Program-made: the position numbers and the translations under genes
Shown here: positions 58,041 through 64,000 of the stretch, piece after piece
Position numbering within the stretch: position 1 is the first letter of the stretch
Layout: the number at the start of each line of letters is the position of its first letter
The notes under the pieces: model-generated
What the model saw: only the letters and a program-made list of their open reading frames with translations
Databases searched by the model: none
Told to the model about the DNA's origin: nothing
NCBI RefSeq assembly: GCF_001687475.2
Contig: NZ_CP031611.1
Location: 1,456,670-1,520,669 of the forward strand
Length of the DNA: 64,000 nucleotides
From: Campylobacter hepaticus
GTDB lineage: Bacteria; Campylobacterota; Campylobacteria; Campylobacterales; Campylobacteraceae
Reading direction: 5' to 3'

Positions 58041-58811
58041 ATGCGCGAGCTTATCGAAGGTTATTTGGGTAAAAGCATTGAAGGTAAAAAAAGTAAAATG
58101 CCAGCAAAATTAGATTTTATCCAAAGTGCTTCAGGGCTTTTTTTGGGTCTTTTTATGTGGGTACATATGTTTTTTGTTTCTACAATTTTAATCAGTGAAG
58201 AATTTTTTAATTCTGTTGTGCACTTTTTAGAATTAAAATTTGTTTATAATAATCCTATTATGAGTTATCTTACTTCTTTTTTGGCTGCCTGTATTTTAAT
58301 AGTTTTTTTTATTCATGCTTTACTTGCAATGAGAAAATTTCCTATTAATTACCGTCAGTATCAAATATTAAGAACACATAGTAAGAAAATGAATCATGGT
58401 GATACTTCTTTATGGTGGATTCAAGCTTTTACAGGTTTTGTAATGTTTTTTTTAGGATCTGCTCATCTTATTTTCATTATAACCAATGCAGATAAAATCA
58501 GTGGCGATATGTCAGGAGATAGAGTTGTAAGTCATTTTATGTGGCTTTTTTATGCCGTTCTTTTAGTATGTGTAGAGCTTCATGGAAGTATAGGTCTTTA
58601 TAGGCTTTGTGTAAAATGGGGTTGGTTTGAAGGTAAAAATGCAAAACAAAGCCGCAAGAAACTTAAAATTGCTAAATGGGTTATTAGTATTTTTTTCCTA
58701 GTTTTGGGTGTATTAAGTCTTATAGCTTTTGTAAAAATAGGTTATGAAAATTATCAAAATACAATCCAAACTACTATAATGATAAACAACAACAATGGAG
58801 CAAAAGTATGA
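58041..58811 (+). CDS. frdC: FrdC, fumarate reductase di-heme cytochrome b subunit
   Basis: The membrane anchor of the Wolinella-type menaquinol:fumarate reductase. It has 256 residues, five helices and two b hemes. His residues at the helix positions expected for heme ligation occur in [24 protein letters not shown] and VSHFMWLF. It carries electrons between menaquinone and FrdB. It overlaps frdA by four bases. In C. jejuni Frd also serves as the succinate dehydrogenase. Confidence 0.96.
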   Translation: MRELIEGYLGKSIEGKKSKMPAKLDFIQSASGLFLGLFMWVHMFFVSTILISEEFFNSVVHFLELKFVYNNPIMSYLTSFLAACILIVFFIHALLAMRKFPINYRQYQILRTHSKKMNHGDTSLWWIQAFTGFVMFFLGSAHLIFIITNADKISGDMSGDRVVSHFMWLFYAVLLVCVELHGSIGLYRLCVKWGWFEGKNAKQSRKKLKIAKWVISIFFLVLGVLSLIAFVKIGYENYQNTIQTTIMINNNNGAKV

Positions 58812-60799
58812 ATATACAATATAGTGATGCTTTAATAATAGGCGGAGGGTTAGCAGGTCTTAGAGCGGCTATTGAAGTAGCAAAAAGCGGTCAAAGTGTA
58901 ACACTTTTAAGTATTTGTCCAGTTAAACGTTCACATTCTGCAGCAGTACAAGGAGGTATGCAAGCAAGTCTTGCTAATAGTGTAAAAGGTGAAGGTGATA
59001 ATGAAGATTTGCATTTTGCAGATACTGTAAAAGGAAGTGATTGGGGTTGTGATCAAGAAGTAGCAAGAATGTTTGCTCAAACTGCTCCAAAAGCAGTACG
59101 TGAGCTTGCAGCTTGGGGTGTGCCTTGGACTAGAATTGTTAAGGGTCCAAGAACAGTTGTGATTAATGCACAAAAAACTGTGATTGAGGAAAAAGAAGAA
59201 GCACATGGACTTATTAATGCTAGAGATTTTGGCGGAACGAAAAAATGGAGAACCTGTTATATTGCTGATGCTACAGGACATTGTATGCTTTATGGTGTGG
59301 CTAATGAAGCAATTAAATATCAAGTAAAAATTATTGATAGAATGGAAGCAGTAAGAATTATTCATAAAGATAAAAAATGTTTAGGCGTTATTGCAAGAGA
59401 TTTAACTAATGGACAATTAATCGCTTATGTTGCTAGAGGAACTATGATAGCAACTGGAGGTTATGGTAGAATTTATAAACAAACAACTAATGCAGTTATT
59501 TGTGAAGGAACAGGTGCAGCTATAGCTCTTGAAACAGGACTTTGCAGACTTTCTAATATGGAAGCGGTGCAATTTCATCCAACTCCTATAGTTCCAAGTG
59601 GAATTTTACTTACTGAAGGTTGTCGCGGGGATGGTGGAATTTTACGCGATGTTGATGGATATCGTTTTATGCCAGATTACGAACCTGAAAAAAAAGAGCT
59701 TGCAAGTCGTGATGTTGTAAGTCGTAGAATGATGGAACATATTCGTAAAGGTAAAGGTGTAAAAAGTCCTTATGGAGATCATTTATGGCTTGATATTTCT
59801 ATACTCGGAAGAGCCCATGTAGAAAAGAATCTTCGTGATGTTCAAGATATTTGTAAAACTTTTAATGGTATTGATCCAGCCGATGAAGGACCAAAAGGTT
59901 GGGCACCTGTTTTACCTATGCAGCATTATTCTATGGGTGGAATTAGAACTAAGCCAACAGGTGAAAGTCAATGGTTAAATGGACTTTTTGCTTGTGGAGA
60001 AGCAGCTTGTTGGGATATGCACGGTTTTAACCGTTTGGGTGGAAATTCATGTGCTGAAACTGTTGTTGCAGGTATGATTGTGGGTGATTATTTTGCTAAT
60101 TATTGTAAAAACAATGGTGAGTTAATTGATACGAATGTAGTAAAAGATTTCTTAAATAAAGAATATCAATATTTGAAATCTTTAGTAGATAAAGAAGGTA
60201 AATATAACGTTTTTGAAATTAAAAATAGAATGAAGGAAATTATGTGGGATAAGGTAGCAATCTTTAGAACAGGAGAAGGTTTAAAAGAAGCTGTAGATGA
60301 GCTTGAAAAACTTTATAAAAATTCTCAAGATATAAAATTACATTCTAAAGAACTTGATTGTGCAAATCCTGAACTTGAAGAGGCTTATAGAGTGCCTAGA
60401 ATGTTAAAAATTGCACTTTGTGTTGCTTATGGAGCGCTTTTAAGGACAGAGAGTCGTGGTGCGCATTACCGTGAAGATTATCCAAAAAGAGATGATTTAA
60501 ATTGGATGAAAAGAACAAATACTTTTTGGGTGGAAGGGGAAACTTTACCACGTGTTGAATATGAAGAATTAGATATTATGAAAATGGAGCTTCCTCCAGC
60601 TTTTCGTGGATATGGCGCTAAGGGAAATATTATAGAAAATCCTTTAAGTGAAAAGCGTCAAATTGAAGTTGATACTATACGTGAAAAAATGGAAGCAGAA
60701 GGTAAGAATCGTTATGAAATTCAAAATGCTTTAATGCCTTATGAACTTCAAGCAAAATATAAAGCACCAAATCAAAGAATAGGAGTTGATTATGAATAG
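58808..60799 (+). CDS. frdA: FrdA, fumarate reductase flavoprotein subunit
   Basis: The catalytic subunit with covalent FAD; it reduces fumarate to succinate. It has 663 residues. FAD-binding [17 protein letters not shown] is at residues 12-28. The covalent-FAD His is in [13 protein letters not shown] near residue 43. [12 protein letters not shown] and [10 protein letters not shown] hold substrate-binding residues. [14 protein letters not shown] near 400 is a family block. It overlaps frdB by eight bases. Confidence 0.98.
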   Translation: MNIQYSDALIIGGGLAGLRAAIEVAKSGQSVTLLSICPVKRSHSAAVQGGMQASLANSVKGEGDNEDLHFADTVKGSDWGCDQEVARMFAQTAPKAVRELAAWGVPWTRIVKGPRTVVINAQKTVIEEKEEAHGLINARDFGGTKKWRTCYIADATGHCMLYGVANEAIKYQVKIIDRMEAVRIIHKDKKCLGVIARDLTNGQLIAYVARGTMIATGGYGRIYKQTTNAVICEGTGAAIALETGLCRLSNMEAVQFHPTPIVPSGILLTEGCRGDGGILRDVDGYRFMPDYEPEKKELASRDVVSRRMMEHIRKGKGVKSPYGDHLWLDISILGRAHVEKNLRDVQDICKTFNGIDPADEGPKGWAPVLPMQHYSMGGIRTKPTGESQWLNGLFACGEAACWDMHGFNRLGGNSCAETVVAGMIVGDYFANYCKNNGELIDTNVVKDFLNKEYQYLKSLVDKEGKYNVFEIKNRMKEIMWDKVAIFRTGEGLKEAVDELEKLYKNSQDIKLHSKELDCANPELEEAYRVPRMLKIALCVAYGALLRTESRGAHYREDYPKRDDLNWMKRTNTFWVEGETLPRVEYEELDIMKMELPPAFRGYGAKGNIIENPLSEKRQIEVDTIREKMEAEGKNRYEIQNALMPYELQAKYKAPNQRIGVDYE

Positions 60800-61517
60800 G
60801 AAATTGACAATAAAAGTTTTTAAATATAATCCTTTGAGTAAAATTTCTAAACCACATTTTGTGAGTTATGAACTTGAAGAAACTCCTTTTATGACAGTTT
60901 TTGTGTGTTTAACTTTAATTCGTGAAAAAATGGATGCAGATTTAAGTTTTGATTTTGTTTGTCGTGCAGGGATTTGTGGAAGTTGTGCTATGATGATTAA
61001 TGGTGTTCCAAAACTTGCTTGTAAGACCTTAACTAAAGATTATAAAGATGGTGTTATTGAGCTTATGCCTATGCCTGCATTTAGACATATTAAAGATTTA
61101 AGTGTTAATACAGGTGAATGGTTTGAAGACATGTGTAAGCGTGTAGAAAGTTGGGTGCACAATGAAAAAGAAATAGATATTACTAAGCTTGAAGAACGTA
61201 TAGAACCTGAAGTTGCAGATGAGACTTTTGAACTTGATCGTTGTATAGAATGTGGAATTTGTGTTGCTTCTTGTGCAACTAAATTAATGCGCCCTAATTT
61301 TATAGCAGCTACTGGACTTTTAAGAACGGCTAGATATCTACAAGATCCACATGATCATAGAACAATAGAAGATTTTTATGAATTAATAGGTGATGATGAT
61401 GGTGTTTTTGGCTGTATGTCTTTATTAGCTTGCGAAGATAATTGTCCTAAGGAATTGCCTTTGCAAAGTAAAATTGCTTATATGAGAAGACAACTTGTGG
61501 CTCAAAAAAACAAATAA
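60792..61517 (+). CDS. frdB: FrdB, fumarate reductase iron-sulfur subunit
   Basis: An electron-transfer subunit of 241 residues with three clusters: [2Fe-2S] in [15 protein letters not shown] (residues about 57-71), then [23 protein letters not shown] and adjacent Cys for the [4Fe-4S] and [3Fe-4S] sites. The ATG at 60792 sits six bases behind AGGAG (60781-60785); the TTG at 60786 directly abuts that site and is unlikely. Confidence 0.97.
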   Translation: MNRKLTIKVFKYNPLSKISKPHFVSYELEETPFMTVFVCLTLIREKMDADLSFDFVCRAGICGSCAMMINGVPKLACKTLTKDYKDGVIELMPMPAFRHIKDLSVNTGEWFEDMCKRVESWVHNEKEIDITKLEERIEPEVADETFELDRCIECGICVASCATKLMRPNFIAATGLLRTARYLQDPHDHRTIEDFYELIGDDDGVFGCMSLLACEDNCPKELPLQSKIAYMRRQLVAQKNK

Positions 61518-61541
61518 ATCTTTCCCTTTAAGGGGAAAGAT
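61518..61541 (+). promoter_or_regulatory. Hairpin covering the ribosome binding site of the first dynamin-like gene
   Basis: ATCTTTCCC (61518-61526) pairs perfectly with GGGAAAGAT (61533-61541) around TTTAAG. It starts directly after the frdB stop and ends on the base before the next ATG. The only Shine-Dalgarno for that gene, AGGGGA (61531-61536), lies in its 3' arm. No T tract follows, so it is more likely a translational control or processing element than a terminator. Confidence 0.6.
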
Positions 61542-63728
61542 ATGAAGCAATTATTGGAAAAAATCTGGAAAAATGAACTTCAATTTTTAGATTTTAATCT
61601 TAAATTCGAAAATAAAGACAAATGGGATATAGCTTATTATGCTATAATTTTGAGTATTAATAAAGATAATTATGAAAGATATTTTCGCTTAAAAGAATTT
61701 AAAAAGCTTTGTAAAACTATTGCTTTAAGAGTTGATATTTTTAATATTCAAAAAACTCAAATTTGTATTTTAAATCTTTTTAAAGAAGGTTTTATTCCTA
61801 AATCTAATTTAATTAAAGCTTTAAAAATTTTAGAAAAAATTTCAGATAATACTTTTCTTTTAGATTTTATTTTAAAACAACAAATACCTAGTATAGATCA
61901 AAAAGTTTTATTTCAAAATAATTTTAAAGAATTAAATGCTATTAATTTAGAACTTCAAAAATTAAGTTTTGATAAAAATATCACACTGAGACTTCAAGAT
62001 ACTTTAAAAAAATTTCAAAATTTAGAGTTTAATATAGCGATTACAGGTATTATGAATGCTGGAAAATCAAGTTTTTTAAATGCGCTTTTAAAACAAGATT
62101 TGCTAGGAGTTTCAAACATACCTGAAACTGCCAATTTAACGCTTTTAAATTATGGAGAAAGTGAAGAAGCTAAAATATATTTTTGGAATAAGGCAGAATG
62201 GTCTAATATACTTGAAAATTGTACATTTAATATTGAATTAAAAGAAATTATTACAAAACTTTGTACTCAGGTTAATATTAATGATTTTATTCAAGATGAG
62301 TCTTTAGTTCAAGCTATTAAGCTTTGTGAACTTAAAAATTTTAGTTCTGCAAAAAATAAAATTTCAACTCTTATTAAAAAAATAGAAATTAAAAGTAATT
62401 TAGAATTTTTAAAAAATAATATTTCTATAGTTGATACTCCAGGTCTTGATGATGTAGTAATTCAAAGAGAAATTATTACAAAAGAATATCTTAAAGAAAG
62501 TGATTTGCTTATTCATCTTATGAATGTTACTCAAAGTCTTACTCAAAAAGATATGGATTTTTTAGTAGACTGTCTTTTAAATTCAAGACTTAGTAAATTT
62601 TTAATTATTTTAACAAAAGCAGATTTGCTTAATAAAGAAGATTTAGAAGAGGTAATTATTTATGTTAAGGAAAGTTTAAAATCAAAACTTACTAATTTAA
62701 ATACTAATTTGGTCGAGAAAATAGATTTTTTATGTGTTAGCGCTAAAATGGCGAGTGATTTTTATAAGGGTTTAGGAACTAAAGAAAATTTAGATAAAAG
62801 CGGTATGCAAGAATTTGAGCAATATCTTTTCAATGAGCTTTATTCGGGTCAAAAAAGTAAGACAATTTTGCAGGCTTATAAAAAGCAATTGCGTTTAGAA
62901 CTTAAAAATATTTTAGATAAATACGAGATACAAAATCAAATAATTAAAGAAAGTCAACAAGGTTTAAGTGAAAAAAATCAACAGCTTTTATTTGAATTTC
63001 AAACCCAAACTATGGCTTTAAAAGAAGCGCAAAATGATATTTTAGACTCTATTGTTAGACTTAAAAATATAGATAGTGGTATAAATAATCTTATTTTACT
63101 TTTAGCAAAAAAAATAAAAGAACGTTTGATAGATGAGTTTAAATATTTGAAGAATAATGCGAAAAAACTTAATATTAAGCGTCTTATGAGTATAATAGAT
63201 ATTACAACTAAAGATGGAATTAATGATATTTTAAGAGAAATTAAATTTGAAAATATCAAAAAAATTGAAGAGATAAAAAATGGTTTGATTTTGAAATATA
63301 CTTTTTTAAAAGATGATTTAAAAGATGATTTTGAAAATTTTAAAGACGAGGTTTCAAAAAATATAGAAAATATTTTTAAGGATGAGCAATTTACACTTTT
63401 AAAATTAAAAATTGAAAAATTAAGCAATTTGAATTTGGATTTATACGATCTTGAAACAAGGCTTAATGCTCTTATTTTTGATACTTTTAAAGAATTTAAA
63501 ATAGAAGAGATTTTAAATTCTTTAGATATTAATGGTACATTTTTTAATTTTTTAAATGATAAATTAAAGCATTATGAATATATTCAAAAATCAAAATTTG
63601 AAAATATTGAACAATTTTTGAAAGTTTTAGAAAACGAAAATATTGACATTGTTAATTCTTTTAAACAGAATTTAGAAAAAATTCAAAAATTAAAGCAACT
63701 TGAACTAGGACTTTTAAATGCATATTGA
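61542..63728 (+). CDS. Bacterial dynamin-like GTPase, first of a pair (DLP1)
   Basis: A 728-residue large GTPase. G1 is GIMNAGKSS near residue 171, G3 is DTPGLDD near 302, and G4 is LTKADL near 362. Long helical segments rich in Leu, Lys and Glu make up both flanks, as in dynamin stalks. The counterpart in C. jejuni is Cj0411 (DLP1), which forms a heterotetramer with DLP2 that bridges membranes; the structure is known. The biological role is not settled. Its stop overlaps the next gene by 11 bases. Confidence 0.92.
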   Translation: MKQLLEKIWKNELQFLDFNLKFENKDKWDIAYYAIILSINKDNYERYFRLKEFKKLCKTIALRVDIFNIQKTQICILNLFKEGFIPKSNLIKALKILEKISDNTFLLDFILKQQIPSIDQKVLFQNNFKELNAINLELQKLSFDKNITLRLQDTLKKFQNLEFNIAITGIMNAGKSSFLNALLKQDLLGVSNIPETANLTLLNYGESEEAKIYFWNKAEWSNILENCTFNIELKEIITKLCTQVNINDFIQDESLVQAIKLCELKNFSSAKNKISTLIKKIEIKSNLEFLKNNISIVDTPGLDDVVIQREIITKEYLKESDLLIHLMNVTQSLTQKDMDFLVDCLLNSRLSKFLIILTKADLLNKEDLEEVIIYVKESLKSKLTNLNTNLVEKIDFLCVSAKMASDFYKGLGTKENLDKSGMQEFEQYLFNELYSGQKSKTILQAYKKQLRLELKNILDKYEIQNQIIKESQQGLSEKNQQLLFEFQTQTMALKEAQNDILDSIVRLKNIDSGINNLILLLAKKIKERLIDEFKYLKNNAKKLNIKRLMSIIDITTKDGINDILREIKFENIKKIEEIKNGLILKYTFLKDDLKDDFENFKDEVSKNIENIFKDEQFTLLKLKIEKLSNLNLDLYDLETRLNALIFDTFKEFKIEEILNSLDINGTFFNFLNDKLKHYEYIQKSKFENIEQFLKVLENENIDIVNSFKQNLEKIQKLKQLELGLLNAY

Positions 63729-64000
63729 TCTTTTAGATAATTTTATAAAAGCTTATGAAAATGTGTATAGTGCTAGCTTTGATGAAGGATTTAAAGGATG
63801 TGTTCAAAGTTTATGTAAGCAGCTTAATGAACCTTTTATGCATGCAAGTCATGCTTTAGAACAAGAATTAAAAGAACTTCTTTTTTCTTTAGATAAAAAT
63901 ATTAATATTGCTATTATAGGACAATTTTCAAGCGGTAAATCAAGTTTATTAAATTTAATTTTAGGTCGAGATTGTTTGCCAACAGGTGTTGTTCCTGTAA
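63718..64000 (+). CDS. Bacterial dynamin-like GTPase, second of a pair (DLP2, 5' part)
   Basis: The first 94 codons of the next gene, cut by the window end. ATG at 63718 overlaps the DLP1 frame by 11 bases. The reading frame has a helical start and then the P-loop GQFSSGKSS followed by LLNLILGRDCLPTGVVPV, where the Thr-Gly-Val-Val-Pro-Val stretch is the dynamin-type switch 1 (G2) region. It corresponds to C. jejuni Cj0412. The close overlap points to coupled synthesis of the two partners. Confidence 0.93.
   Translation, partial: MHIDLLDNFIKAYENVYSASFDEGFKGCVQSLCKQLNEPFMHASHALEQELKELLFSLDKNINIAIIGQFSSGKSSLLNLILGRDCLPTGVVPV

Noticed and set aside
58931..59365. 144-codon minus-strand ORF inside frdA
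   Set aside because: It is the antisense of the highly conserved FAD domain of FrdA, with a Ser/Cys/His-rich composition typical of shadow frames.
62999..63427. 142-codon minus-strand ORF inside the first dynamin-like gene
   Set aside because: It is antisense to a Lys/Glu/Asn-rich coding region, which yields Phe/Ser-rich shadow frames; no start context supports it.
1..64000. tRNA, rRNA, CRISPR or insertion sequences
   Set aside because: Gaps between genes are short and show no cloverleaf, rRNA or repeat-spacer pattern, and no transposase gene is present.

Overview
This 64 kb window is a low-GC, gene-dense chromosomal stretch of a thermotolerant Campylobacter of the C. jejuni group. Gene content and order follow what I recall of the C. 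jejuni chromosome from uvrA through trp, cmeABC and frd to the paired dynamin-like GTPases (Cj0342c to Cj0412). The proteins are close to C. jejuni but not identical: CmeB and YajQ differ clearly, while CmeR is nearly the same. The source is therefore probably a sister species (C. hepaticus is one candidate) rather than C. jejuni itself; this is an inference from memory. I found no IS element, prophage, CRISPR array, rRNA or tRNA, and no poly-G phase-variation tract.

Layout. 1-1.6 kb: uvrA 5' part and a TauE/SafE permease, both on minus. 1.8-7.3 kb: a complete trp operon (trpE, fused trpGD, trpF, trpB, trpA), preceded by a short aromatic-rich leader ORF. 7.4-8.9 kb: flagellar genes (a CheX/FliY-like protein, fliN, a FliO-like protein). 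8.9-12.4 kb, minus: Ppx/GppA, ferredoxin, cosR, folB-like, plsY. 12.6-15.9 kb: cytochrome c peroxidase, glmM, lspA, hemJ. 15.9-25.5 kb, mostly minus: a HemW/ChuW-like radical SAM enzyme and the ccoG-cmeR-cmeA-cmeB-cmeC cluster with a CmeR operator. 25.6-32.2 kb: rpsU, a lipoprotein with a GspS-like ATP-grasp enzyme, a 2-hydroxyacid dehydrogenase, yajQ with a disrupted 5' end, and a lipoprotein/secreted protein/AAA ATPase trio. 32.1-37.1 kb, minus: msrQ-msrP and EamA-kdsA-ribH-nusB-pyrF. 37.2-43.8 kb: der-aroK-trpS-serS-pflB. 43.8-49.9 kb, minus: a sigma28-type gene, pyk, mqo, coaX, and a BamB-like lipoprotein with a YfgM-like anchor protein. 50-56.2 kb: gatC-cvpA-fur-lysS-glyA-DUF1882-SPOR-aroE. 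56.3-64 kb: a lipoprotein, lgt, frdCAB and two dynamin-like GTPases, the second cut by the window end.

Most of this is housekeeping: amino-acid, nucleotide and cofactor synthesis, envelope biogenesis and microaerobic respiration (Mqo, Frd, Ccp, CcoG). The points most worth a second look are the trp leader ORF, whose Pro-Phe-Tyr codons can pair with the trpE Shine-Dalgarno; the out-of-frame fossil start of yajQ; the BamB/YfgM-like pair; the YgiB/YgiC-like pair; and a hairpin that buries the ribosome binding site of the first dynamin-like gene.
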